Positions 26,489 to 34,758 of a stretch of 64,000 nucleotides of DNA are shown piece after piece. A model generated the notes under the pieces. That model was not told the origin of the DNA and made no database searches. It saw only the letters and a list, made by a program, of their open reading frames with translations. Origin of the DNA: Cacconaster sp033811195 (GTDB taxonomy: Bacteria; Bacteroidota; Bacteroidia; Bacteroidales; UBA932); the NCBI GenBank assembly GCA_033811195.1, contig JAPXOZ010000003.1, positions 69,886 to 133,885 of the forward strand, read 5' to 3'. The number at the start of each line of letters is the position of its first letter. Positions within the stretch are counted from its first letter, which is position 1. Made by a program: the position numbers and the translations under genes.

Positions 26489-29400
26489 TTAGAATGTCAA
26501 GTTTAGACCGAATGTCATACCTGATGTGGCAGGAACATCACAGTAAGCAAAACCCACTGACGAAGACCCACCGACACCTGCACCTGCAACAGCAACCTCA
26601 GGATCTCCCTTGTAGTTGGTAAAGAGAAGAAGGTTGTTTGCAGAGAGTGATAAGGAAGCACGTTTGATAAAGCCTGTTTTTTCCATCCACTTCTTAGGGA
26701 ACTCGTATGCTACGGAGAGTGCACGGAGTCTTAAGAGGTTGACTTTAGTAATATAATTTGCAGCCTCTTGAGTATAGTAATTGGTATAGTAGTTCCTGAT
26801 GATGTTCTGACCGCTCGTTGGAACACCATTGAAATCATAAACTTGATTCGGATCCCATGTGTTGCTTCTGGCCTCATACACAGGTTCATCTTCTCCATCT
26901 GCATTCTTGACAGTTCCAACCTGGAAGTCGCCATTAATAGTTAGAGGTTTGTTCCTGATATCAGCTGAGAATTGGCTGGTACCGGCCACATCCATTGCGT
27001 ATTGTGTTCCGTTAAATACATCACCGCCTACGCGGAATTCCCAAAGCATGTTGAATGTGAAGCCCTTCCAGTGGATGGTGTTGTTAAAACCTCCGGCGAA
27101 GGTTGCCTCACGGTTACCAACTGCATAATAAGTGTTTGCTGCATAGGTAGGGAATCCGTTCTTGTCAACAATTACATTGCCTGCCTTATTGCGTGACCAT
27201 TTGTAACCGGCAATAGCCATGAAGTCACCGCCGTTGTATGAGGCTGCCTTCGCGGGACCATACTGCACGTCGGTTACATACATTACATCAGTACCTGAGG
27301 GTAGGCCATCCATTGTGCCGCGGTTGCCGGCCATATTCAATGCCACATCCCATCTGAAGTTTCTGGTCTCTATCGGAGTACCGGAGATTGAGAGCTCCAT
27401 ACCCTTATTGTATACGTTACCAGCGTTGATAGAGCAGAAGATATAACCCGTAGACTGAGGTCCGCGAGGGCTGAGAATCTGGTTGAATGAGTCGTTGGTG
27501 TAGTATGCGTAGTCAATGTGGAGTCTGTTCTTGAAGAAACTCAATTCAATACCGATCTCGGTTGACTTTGTCATCTCAGGTTTCAAATAAGGGTTACCAC
27601 GAGTCCAGGAGTTACCCACACCCACGAGTTCGCCAAGATAAGTGCCTACAGGCCACAAAGCGGTAGCTGTCTCGTAAACGCCTGTATCCTTACCTACTTT
27701 TGCCCAAGAAACGCGTACTTTTCCGAATGATAAGATGCTGTCGTCCATCACATTCAAATCTTGGAGAAGTTGTGTAAAGACGAATGATCCGCTCACTGAG
27801 GGATAAAAGTAAGAACGGCTATCTAAAGGAAGAGTGGAAGTCCAGTCGTTACGTCCGGTAACGGTCAAATAAACCATATTTCTCCAAGACGCGCGAGCCT
27901 CACCGAACACACCTATAAGTCTCTTGAGAGATGAGCCATGTGAGAAGGCTTTGTTGTCGGTGGTAGTATTTGCGTATGAGAAGAAATCGGGAACCGAGAA
28001 GTTATAAGCCATTAGATAGTCTGAATTTGTCTTGTACTGGTCGGTGGCTGCACCGAGCATTAGACCTACTTCGAAATCCCCAAATTTCTTGTTCATGTCG
28101 GAGATAATACTGTTTGTCATATACTCGTACTGCCTAGTATTGTCGGACATCATACCTTTCTGGAAGACCTGCTTAATAGCTGAGCCGGCAGCAATTCGTT
28201 TGGAATCGACTTGAGTATAACGGTCAATACCGATCTTGTAAGAGATGTTCCACCAGTCAGTGATATCAGCTCTCACATTGAGGTTACCTGTGAAACGGTC
28301 GGTATCGTCAAAAATATTGAACTTGTTGATAATCCAGTAGGGGTTATCACGGTCATCCCAAGGATCCTGACGATCAGCGAAGTGACGGAAACGAGTGCCA
28401 TCTTCATTGAGATATCTGCTCATATTGTCGGAGGGAGCCCAAGTGTAAACCGAATAGAGGGCACCTGTACCTGCCGAGCCATAGAGGCCTGCACCGGTAA
28501 GAGTTTTGTCCGTATGAGCCTTTGAGTAAGCTGCACTTGCGCTGAATGTGAAGATACCGATCTTCTGGTCGCCATTGAAACGGAAGGTGTACTTTTTGTA
28601 ACCTGTTGTAGGCACGATACCATTCTGGTCAAATAAAGAACCGGAGAGATAGTAACTGCCCTGTTTGGTACCTCCGGAAACGCTAATGCTCTCGTCGAGG
28701 ATCAGACCATTGTCAAAGAATGTACCCATGTTGTCATAGAAGACACCTCCTTCTTTACCCCATGAGTTATAGGAGTAGTCGTTGAAAACAGTACCGATAT
28801 ATTTCTTTGAAGAATCGTACTGGTCCTCCATAAATCCCATAATATATTGGTTCTGGAACTTTGGAAGTGCCTTTGCCCATGAAGTAGAGAGCTTTGAACT
28901 GAAGTTAACCTCAACGACACCCTCCTGACCGCGTTTGGTGGTGATAAGCACGACACCGTTAGCAGCACGCGAACCGTAAAGTGCGGAAGCGGCAGGGCCT
29001 TTGAGGACTGACATCGACTCGATATCCTCAGGATTGATGTCCATCACACGGTTAGAAGTTGTGGTGGCACTTCTGTAGGAACCGTCGAATGCTGAGTTAC
29101 CGACAACTGTAGATGAGTTGTCATAGATGATACCGTCCACAACGAAGAGAGGCTGGTTGTCCTTGCCTTCTGATGCAGAAGTACCACCACGTAGAATAAT
29201 TTGTGCGCCTGAACCGGCAGCACCTGAAGACTGGGTGATGTTAACACCGGCGATCTTTCCGGATAGGGAAGAGATAGGGTTAGCGGTCTTAATCTTCATC
29301 AGTTCTTCAGACTTTAGGTCCTCCACGGCGTATCCGAGAGATTTTCTCTCCTTCTTGATACCTAATGCTGTGACAACAGCATCTTCGAGCAATAATGCGT

Positions 29401-29704
29401 CGTCTTCGAGTACCACATCAATCTTTGCTCTTCCGGCCACTGCTACAGTAGCGGTTTTGTAGCCCATTGATGTGAATTCCAAGGTGCCATTGGCAGGAAC
29501 CAAGATTGTGTAGAAACCATCAATATCAGTGGCCGTACCGGTTTGAGTACCCCGTACTACGACATAGACACCGACGAGTGGTTCACCACTCTTGTCAGTC
29601 ACCTTACCGGTGACATTGATGTTCTGAGCCCACATTGTTCCAGCTGAGAGAATCAATGCGAACATTGCCATCATCAGATGGCGTAGTTTTCTGGAAACGA
29701 ACAT
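26489..29704 (-). CDS. SusC/RagA-family TonB-linked outer-membrane transporter
   Basis: 1071 residues. A signal peptide ends near M-W-A-Q-N (about residue 26). A carboxypeptidase-regulatory-like domain follows (about 28-105, N-V-T-G-K-V-T-D-K-S-G-E-P-L-V-G-V), then the plug domain with L-Y-G-S-R-A-A-N-G-V-V-L-I-T-T-K at about 240-255, then the TonB-dependent beta-barrel ending in the aromatic terminus T-F-G-L-N-L-T-F. Together with SusD it imports oligosaccharides or peptides across the outer membrane, powered by TonB-ExbBD. No linked regulator (ECF sigma/anti-sigma, HTCS) is present. Confidence 0.94.
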   Translation of the reverse strand: MFVSRKLRHLMMAMFALILSAGTMWAQNINVTGKVTDKSGEPLVGVYVVVRGTQTGTATDIDGFYTILVPANGTLEFTSMGYKTATVAVAGRAKIDVVLEDDALLLEDAVVTALGIKKERKSLGYAVEDLKSEELMKIKTANPISSLSGKIAGVNITQSSGAAGSGAQIILRGGTSASEGKDNQPLFVVDGIIYDNSSTVVGNSAFDGSYRSATTTSNRVMDINPEDIESMSVLKGPAASALYGSRAANGVVLITTKRGQEGVVEVNFSSKLSTSWAKALPKFQNQYIMGFMEDQYDSSKKYIGTVFNDYSYNSWGKEGGVFYDNMGTFFDNGLILDESISVSGGTKQGSYYLSGSLFDQNGIVPTTGYKKYTFRFNGDQKIGIFTFSASAAYSKAHTDKTLTGAGLYGSAGTGALYSVYTWAPSDNMSRYLNEDGTRFRHFADRQDPWDDRDNPYWIINKFNIFDDTDRFTGNLNVRADITDWWNISYKIGIDRYTQVDSKRIAAGSAIKQVFQKGMMSDNTRQYEYMTNSIISDMNKKFGDFEVGLMLGAATDQYKTNSDYLMAYNFSVPDFFSYANTTTDNKAFSHGSSLKRLIGVFGEARASWRNMVYLTVTGRNDWTSTLPLDSRSYFYPSVSGSFVFTQLLQDLNVMDDSILSFGKVRVSWAKVGKDTGVYETATALWPVGTYLGELVGVGNSWTRGNPYLKPEMTKSTEIGIELSFFKNRLHIDYAYYTNDSFNQILSPRGPQSTGYIFCSINAGNVYNKGMELSISGTPIETRNFRWDVALNMAGNRGTMDGLPSGTDVMYVTDVQYGPAKAASYNGGDFMAIAGYKWSRNKAGNVIVDKNGFPTYAANTYYAVGNREATFAGGFNNTIHWKGFTFNMLWEFRVGGDVFNGTQYAMDVAGTSQFSADIRNKPLTINGDFQVGTVKNADGEDEPVYEARSNTWDPNQVYDFNGVPTSGQNIIRNYYTNYYTQEAANYITKVNLLRLRALSVAYEFPKKWMEKTGFIKRASLSLSANNLLLFTNYKGDPEVAVAGAGVGGSSSVGFAYCDVPATSGMTFGLNLTF

Positions 29705-29784
29705 AAATAGAATTTTTGATTAATAAATTTGTATTTTAAGTTAAATAAGCATCCAACTGGTGTTGTAGATTATTCCACTATTAC

Positions 29785-30792
29785 TTATTTTATTGCTTGC
29801 TCTATAGATACGGCAACTGCCACAGTGGCTCCTACCATTGGATTGTTACCCATTCCGAGGAATCCCATCATCTCCACATGTGCAGGAACACTGGATGACC
29901 CCGCGAACTGTGCATCGGAGTGCATACGGCCCATAGTATCGGTCATACCGTAGGAAGCGGGACCTGCCGCCATGTTGTCAGGATGGAGTGTTCGTCCTGT
30001 ACCGCCGCCGGAAGCCACTGAAAAATAGTTTTTGCCTTGCTGGACGCACTCTTTTTTGTAAGTGCCGGCAACAGGATGTTGAAAGCGCGTGGGGTTGGTG
30101 GAGTTACCGGTAATTGACACGTCCACACCCTCTTTGTGCATGATAGCAACACCCTCGCGAACATCATCTGCACCATAACAGTTGACCTTAGCTCTGGGTC
30201 CGTTGGAGTAAGCCTTGCTCTTTATAACTTCGAGTTTGCCTGTGTAATAATCGAATTTGGTCTGCACATAAGTAAAGCCGTTGATTCTTGAAATAATCAT
30301 AGCGGCATCCTTACCAAGTCCGTTGAGAATCACACGCAGAGGCTGCTTACGCACTTTGTTTGCCATTTCGGCAATCTTGATAGCCCCCTCTGCAGCAGCA
30401 AATGACTCGTGCCCAGCCAAAAATGCGAAACACTTTGTCTCATCGCGAAGGAGACGGGCAGCGAGATTACCGTGGCCCAGACCAACCTTACGGTCGTCTG
30501 CTACTGATCCTGCTATGCAGAATGCCTGCAGACCTTCACCGATAGCCTCGGCGGCATCAGCTGCATTCTTACAGCCTTTCTTAATTGCTATAGCTGCGCC
30601 TACAACATAGGCCCATTTTGCATTTTCAAAGCAGATCTTCTGTGTCTGCTCACACTCGAGGTAGGGGTCAATTCCATACTCTTCGCAAATCTTGTTTGCC
30701 TCTTCAATGGAGGCGATGCCATAAGATTTCAACACTTTGTTGATATTGTCAATACGACGGTTTTGGCTTTCGAATTTTACTTTACGTATCAT
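29785..30792 (-). CDS. GGGtGRT protein (uncharacterised, Fe-S associated)
   Basis: 335 residues. The family is named for its G-G-G-T-G-R-T motif, here at residues 262-268. The protein is rich in conserved small residues, has no signal peptide or clear membrane helix, and contains cysteines at 36, 47, 54, 74, 92, 121, 205 and 249. It follows a NifU-like scaffold gene at 21 bases, and this pairing is a recurrent feature of the family in anaerobes. The function is unknown; a role in Fe-S cluster or sulfur chemistry is inferred only from the neighbour. The 80-base gap to susC makes cotranscription with susC possible but unproven. Confidence 0.82.
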   Translation of the reverse strand: MIRKVKFESQNRRIDNINKVLKSYGIASIEEANKICEEYGIDPYLECEQTQKICFENAKWAYVVGAAIAIKKGCKNAADAAEAIGEGLQAFCIAGSVADDRKVGLGHGNLAARLLRDETKCFAFLAGHESFAAAEGAIKIAEMANKVRKQPLRVILNGLGKDAAMIISRINGFTYVQTKFDYYTGKLEVIKSKAYSNGPRAKVNCYGADDVREGVAIMHKEGVDVSITGNSTNPTRFQHPVAGTYKKECVQQGKNYFSVASGGGTGRTLHPDNMAAGPASYGMTDTMGRMHSDAQFAGSSSVPAHVEMMGFLGMGNNPMVGATVAVAVSIEQAIK

Positions 30793-30813
30793 TTATAAAT
30801 ATACCTCCTCTTA

Positions 30814-31515
30814 TTAGTCAATTCTGGGATCAATAAACTTTATCGCTCCTTGCTCAGCGGTAAATCTGCCATAGTGTGCGGTAGCCTTTTTGAGTGCCTC
30901 ATTGGCATCCATTCCTTTCTTAATAAGGTCCATCATCTCACCGAGACGGACAAACTCATAACCGCATACCTCGTCATCTTCATCAAGAGCAATCTTGCTA
31001 ACATAACCCTCAGCAGTTTCAAGGTAGCGGACTCCCTTTGCCTTGGTTGAGAACATAGTGCCAACCGTGGAGCGGAGTCCCTTACCGAGGTCTTCCAGAC
31101 ATGCACCGACTATGAGGCCACCCTCTGAGAAAGCGGACTGGGTGCGTCCATAGACAATCTGAAGAAAGAGTTCGCGCATCGCTGTGTTTATTGCGTCGCA
31201 CACTAAGTCGGTGTTGAGAGCTTCAAGAAGGGTTTTGCCTGGGAGAATCTCACCGGCCATTGCAGCGGAATGAGTCATCCCTGAGCAACCTATCGTCTCT
31301 ACAAGAGCCTCTTCTATAATGCCCTTCTTGACGTTGAGGGTGAGCTTACAGGCACCTTGTTGAGGTGCGCACCAGCCAATACCGTGCGTAAAGCCTGATA
31401 TGTCCTTTACCTCTTTTACTTTCACCCACTTACCCTCTCCGGGAATAGGTGAGGGCCCGTGGTTAGGTCCCTTCTTTACAACACACATATGTTCTACTTC
31501 GTGTGAATAAATCAT
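30814..31515 (-). CDS. NifU-like iron-sulfur cluster assembly scaffold protein
   Basis: 233 residues. NifU_N-like region with cysteines at 49, 56, 77 (in T-I-G-C-S-G-M-T) and 106 (L-V-C-D-A-I-N). The I-G-C-S-G-M-T-H-S-A-A-M-A-G block resembles the conserved C-x-x-S-x-A-S-x-S segment of IscU/NifU. The remaining C-terminal part (about 150-233) is not a standard NifU domain. It would hold nascent clusters in the cytosol; the recipient may be the adjacent GGGtGRT protein. No IscS/SufS desulfurase is linked. First gene of the likely two-gene operon. Confidence 0.8.
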   Translation of the reverse strand: MIYSHEVEHMCVVKKGPNHGPSPIPGEGKWVKVKEVKDISGFTHGIGWCAPQQGACKLTLNVKKGIIEEALVETIGCSGMTHSAAMAGEILPGKTLLEALNTDLVCDAINTAMRELFLQIVYGRTQSAFSEGGLIVGACLEDLGKGLRSTVGTMFSTKAKGVRYLETAEGYVSKIALDEDDEVCGYEFVRLGEMMDLIKKGMDANEALKKATAHYGRFTAEQGAIKFIDPRID

Positions 31516-31679
31516 AATTTACTATCTAATGTTAAAATGGTTTTAAAACTGGTTGTTCTTTTCCGGGTGTAATTATAATCTGACAAAATTCGCGTGAATT
31601 TTTGAATAATACAAATCGTTATTAGATTATTCGAAAGGAGTTTTCTTAGGTTACCGGAAACGCTCTCGTTGATGTTCTG

Positions 31680-31752
31680 AGCGGAATACGAGGTTCGAAC
31701 TCGCGACCTTCGGCTTGGGAAGCCAACGCTCTGCCAACTGAGCTAATTCCGC
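31680..31752 (-). tRNA. tRNA-Gly (anticodon CCC)
   Basis: The minus strand folds into a full cloverleaf: acceptor GCGGAAT/ATTCCGC, D arm GCTC...GAGC, anticodon stem TTGGC/GCCGA with loop TTCCCAA (anticodon CCC, reads GGG), and T arm GCGAG-TTCGAAC-CTCGT. The discriminator base is T and CCA is not encoded. Standing alone in a 360-base gap between the NifU-like gene and lysA. The rest of this gap holds the lysA promoter and, on the minus strand, the untranslated region of the NifU-like gene. Confidence 0.96.
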
Positions 31753-31819
31753 AAAACCAAGATACAAATATAAGAAAAATCGCCAGATTGTACAAATCAC
31801 ATCCAAAAAAGATCATTTC

Positions 31820-31849
31820 TTGATAATATATCATTTTTTCGTACTTTTG
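31820..31849 (+). promoter_or_regulatory. Predicted lysA promoter
   Basis: TTG at 31820-31822, a 19-base spacer, TACTTTTG at 31842-31849. Full match to the Bacteroidota consensus, 26 bases before the lysA ATG. No lysine riboswitch is visible in the short leader. Confidence 0.65.
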
Positions 31850-31875
31850 CAAGATTAATAATAAAGTATTCAACG

Positions 31876-33036
31876 ATGATTACTAAACAGGCAATTGAGG
31901 TTTTTAAAAAGATTGAAACTCCCTTCTATTACTATGATGTCGAGCTTCTAAATAAGACTCTCGATATCTACAAATCCCAGATTGAAAAATATGGTTATCA
32001 TGCCCACTATGCGCTGAAGGCCAATGCTAATGATCGAATCCTTGATATCATCAAAGGGTACGGTCTTGGTGCCGACTGTGTGAGTGGCAATGAAGTTAAA
32101 CTTGCAGTGAAGGCAGGTTTCTCCGCTGATAAAATTGTATTTGCTGGTGTGGGCAAATCGGATAAGGAGATCAAGGCTGCGCTTGATGCCGGCATTTTCG
32201 GATTCAATTGCGAGTCAATTCCCGAAATTAGTGTAATCAACGAACTTGCCGGAAAGATGGGAAAAAAGGCGAGGATCTCTCTCCGTATCAATCCTGATAT
32301 CGACGCACATACCCACAAGTATATTAGCACGGGTCGTAAAGAGGACAAATTCGGTATCAGTCCCTGGATGTTTCAGGATGTTGTTGATACGATGTCACAG
32401 TGCAAGCATATTGACTTCATAGGCCTTCATTTTCATGTGGGTTCTCAGATAACTGACTTGTCTGTTTTCAAATATACCTGTAAGAGGGTAGAGGAATTGC
32501 AGAAATGGTTTATCGATAAGGGTCTTTTCATAAAAAACATTAACCTCGGCGGTGGTCTGGGAATCAACTATGACAACCCTAATGATAATCCAATTGCTCC
32601 TTTAGAGGAGTATTTTAAGATTATAAATGAGAACCTTATTGTTCGTCCGGGACAGGATGTCCATTTTGAACCAGGCAGGGCTATTGTGGGACAGTGCGGC
32701 CATCTTATCTCGAGGGTTCTCTATGTAAAGGTAGGCCAGCGGAAAAAATTCGCCATTCTTGATGCTGGCATGAATGACCTTATTCGCCCCGCTCTTTATC
32801 AAGCACACCACGCAATTGAAAATCTTACATCCACAGGTCGTCCCCTAAGATATGACGTTGTAGGACCTGTTTGTGAGTCCAGTGACAGTTGGGGCAAAAA
32901 TATCCTCCTCAATAATACGCAGCGCGGTGATATTGTAGCACTCCATTCGGCGGGTGCCTATGGACAGGTAATGGCGATGAAGTACAACCAGAGGGATTTG
33001 GCTAAAGCATATTATAGTGATGAGTTGGGGGTGTAG
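31876..33036 (+). CDS. lysA: Diaminopimelate decarboxylase
   Basis: PLP enzyme of the last lysine step, meso-diaminopimelate to lysine. 386 residues. The PLP-binding lysine is Lys48 in Y-A-L-K-A-N. The G-L-H-F-H-V-G-S-Q block, the phosphate loop N-L-G-G-G-L-G-I, E-P-G-R, and the C-terminal C-E-S-S-D motif are all intact. It stands alone with its own promoter. The stop codon TAG (33034-33036) is the start of the first TAGTATG heptad of the array that follows. Confidence 0.94.
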   Translation: MITKQAIEVFKKIETPFYYYDVELLNKTLDIYKSQIEKYGYHAHYALKANANDRILDIIKGYGLGADCVSGNEVKLAVKAGFSADKIVFAGVGKSDKEIKAALDAGIFGFNCESIPEISVINELAGKMGKKARISLRINPDIDAHTHKYISTGRKEDKFGISPWMFQDVVDTMSQCKHIDFIGLHFHVGSQITDLSVFKYTCKRVEELQKWFIDKGLFIKNINLGGGLGINYDNPNDNPIAPLEEYFKIINENLIVRPGQDVHFEPGRAIVGQCGHLISRVLYVKVGQRKKFAILDAGMNDLIRPALYQAHHAIENLTSTGRPLRYDVVGPVCESSDSWGKNILLNNTQRGDIVALHSAGAYGQVMAMKYNQRDLAKAYYSDELGV

Positions 33037-33292
33037 TATGTAGTATGTAGTATGTAGTATGTAGTATGTAGTGTGTAGTGTGTAGTGTGTAGTGTGTAGT
33101 GTGTAGTGTGTAGTGTGTAGTGTGTAGTGTGTAGTGTGAGTTGCGGGTTGCGATTTGCGGGTTACGGGTTGCGAGTTACGGGTTGTGAGTTGCGAGTTGT
33201 GAGTTGCGAGTTGTGAGTTGCGAGTAGTGAGTTGCGAGTTACGGGATGCGATGTGCGGGGTGTGGGGTGCGGAGTGCGGAGTGCGGAGTAGA
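33034..33292 (+). repeat. 37-unit heptanucleotide repeat array after lysA
   Basis: Thirty-seven seven-base units run in one register without a single slip. Five TAGTATG come first, then ten TAGTGTG, then 22 degenerate units drifting from AGTTGCG/GGTTGCG/AGTTACG/AGTTGTG to GGGTGCG and GAGTGCG. The unit sequence changes gradually along the array while the length stays at seven. It occupies most of the 384-base lysA-ffh gap. No coding potential is seen: stop codons recur in all frames. Confidence 0.92.
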
Positions 33293-33327
33293 GTTTGTTA
33301 TAGTTACGGAAAGATTGTGGAAAATAT

Positions 33328-33341
33328 ATAGAGTACTCTAT
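33328..33341. promoter_or_regulatory. Perfect palindrome ATAGAGTACTCTAT before ffh
   Basis: A 14-bp perfect palindrome, 80 bases before the ffh start. The same 14 bases form the core of the 18-bp palindrome at 54292-54309. Could be a protein-binding site. Confidence 0.4.
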
Positions 33342-33363
33342 TATTTAAGTAAATGATTATATA

Positions 33364-33412
33364 GGCCAATGCTAACAGCCAAAAGCTGACGGCCAACGGC
33401 CAAAAGCTAATA
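33364..33412 (+). repeat. GCYRAYR-type heptad block before ffh
   Basis: Seven seven-base units in register: GGCCAAT, GCTAACA, GCCAAAA, GCTGACG, GCCAACG, GCCAAAA, GCTAATA. The words are unrelated to TAGTGTG or ACTCAAA but the period is again seven. It ends eight bases before the ffh ATG and thus lies in the position of a promoter or leader. Confidence 0.7.
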
Positions 33413-33420
33413 TTAATGAT

Positions 33421-34746
33421 ATGTTTGAAAATTTGATAGAAAGGCTTGAGAGTTCGTTTAAACTTATTAAGGGACAGGGAAGAATTACTGAGGTAAATAT
33501 CTCCGAAACACTTAAGGATATCCGCAAGGCGCTTCTTGACGCCGACGTAAGTTATAAGATAGCAAAGACATTCTGCGATGAAGTAAAGCAGAAGGCACTT
33601 GGGCAGGATGTCCTAAAGGCGGTTCGCCCCGAGCAGATGATGATCAAAATCGTGCACGACGAACTCTCTCTTCTAATGGGTAGCGAGGCTTCCGATATCA
33701 ATGTTAAGGGTAGTCCGGGCATTGTGTTGGTGGCAGGTCTTCAGGGTTCCGGTAAGACCACATTCTCAGCCAAATTGGCACTGAACTGTAAGTCAAAGAG
33801 GGGTATGCGTACGTTGCTAGTAGCAGGTGACGTCTATCGGCCAGCAGCCATCGATCAGTTAAAGGTACTTGGAGAGCAGGTGGGAGTAGATGTATATACC
33901 GAGGAGGGAGTCAAGGATCCCGTTTCTATTGCAAAGAATGCTGTGAAGAAGGCGCGTAGTGATGGTTATTCGCTCGTAATCATAGATACAGCCGGCCGTC
34001 TTGCAATTGATGAGCAGATGATGGATGAGATATCTTCCATTAAAAGTGCGGTCAAACCCACGGAAATTCTTTTTGTAGTGGATGCGATGACCGGTCAGGA
34101 TGCTGTGGAGACGGCTAGGGCATTTAATGAAGTACTCGATTTCGACGGAGTGGTACTTACTAAGATGGATGGTGACACTCGTGGTGGTGCTGCCCTTTCT
34201 ATAAAGGCCGTGGTGCAAAAGCCCATCAAGTTTATCAGTGCTGGTGAAAAGATGGAGGCTCTGGACGTCTTCTACCCCAAGCGCATAGCTGACCGTATTC
34301 TGGGTATGGGCGACGTGGTTTCTCTAGTGGAGAAGGCCCAGGAGCAATATGACGAGGAGGAGGCCCGTAGACTTCATAAGAAGATGGCTAGAAATCAGTT
34401 TAATCTTGATGATTTTTACCAGCAGATCCAGCAGATTAAAAAGATGGGCAATATTAAGGATCTGGCTTCGATGCTTCCCGGTGTCGGCAAGGCCATTAAG
34501 GATGTGGATATTGATAACAGTTCTTTTAAGGGAGTGGAGGCTATAATACTCTCGATGACCCCTTACGAAAGGGAGAATCCCTCCGTACTTAACGGCAGTC
34601 GCCGCAAGAGGATTGCAGCAGGCAGCGGTACCTCATTGGTAGAGGTTAACCGTCTGCTCAAGCAATTTGAGGGTACACGCAAGATGATGAAGAATTTTTC
34701 ATCCAATTCAATCTCTCCGAGAATGATGAGGAAAAAACGCAGATAA
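33421..34746 (+). CDS. ffh: Signal recognition particle protein Ffh
   Basis: GTPase subunit of SRP that targets nascent membrane proteins. 441 residues. N domain (1-95), then the G domain with G-L-Q-G-S-G-K-T-T (about 107-115), D-T-A-G-R (about 191-195) and T-K-M-D-G-D-T-R-G-G-A (about 248-258), then a methionine-rich M domain from about 300 with the signal-peptide and RNA-binding region (S-L-V-E-K-A...M-L-P-G). No 4.5S RNA gene was recognised nearby. folD begins 12 bases after the stop. Confidence 0.96.
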   Translation: MFENLIERLESSFKLIKGQGRITEVNISETLKDIRKALLDADVSYKIAKTFCDEVKQKALGQDVLKAVRPEQMMIKIVHDELSLLMGSEASDINVKGSPGIVLVAGLQGSGKTTFSAKLALNCKSKRGMRTLLVAGDVYRPAAIDQLKVLGEQVGVDVYTEEGVKDPVSIAKNAVKKARSDGYSLVIIDTAGRLAIDEQMMDEISSIKSAVKPTEILFVVDAMTGQDAVETARAFNEVLDFDGVVLTKMDGDTRGGAALSIKAVVQKPIKFISAGEKMEALDVFYPKRIADRILGMGDVVSLVEKAQEQYDEEEARRLHKKMARNQFNLDDFYQQIQQIKKMGNIKDLASMLPGVGKAIKDVDIDNSSFKGVEAIILSMTPYERENPSVLNGSRRKRIAAGSGTSLVEVNRLLKQFEGTRKMMKNFSSNSISPRMMRKKRR

Positions 34747-34758
34747 GACTTCAAAGCA

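Noticed and set aside
24607..29704. Complete polysaccharide utilisation locus
   Set aside because: Only the susC/susD pair is present; no carbohydrate-active enzyme, sulfatase or hybrid two-component sensor is adjacent.
31850..31875. Lysine riboswitch before lysA
   Set aside because: The leader from the predicted promoter is only about 26 bases, too short for an aptamer.
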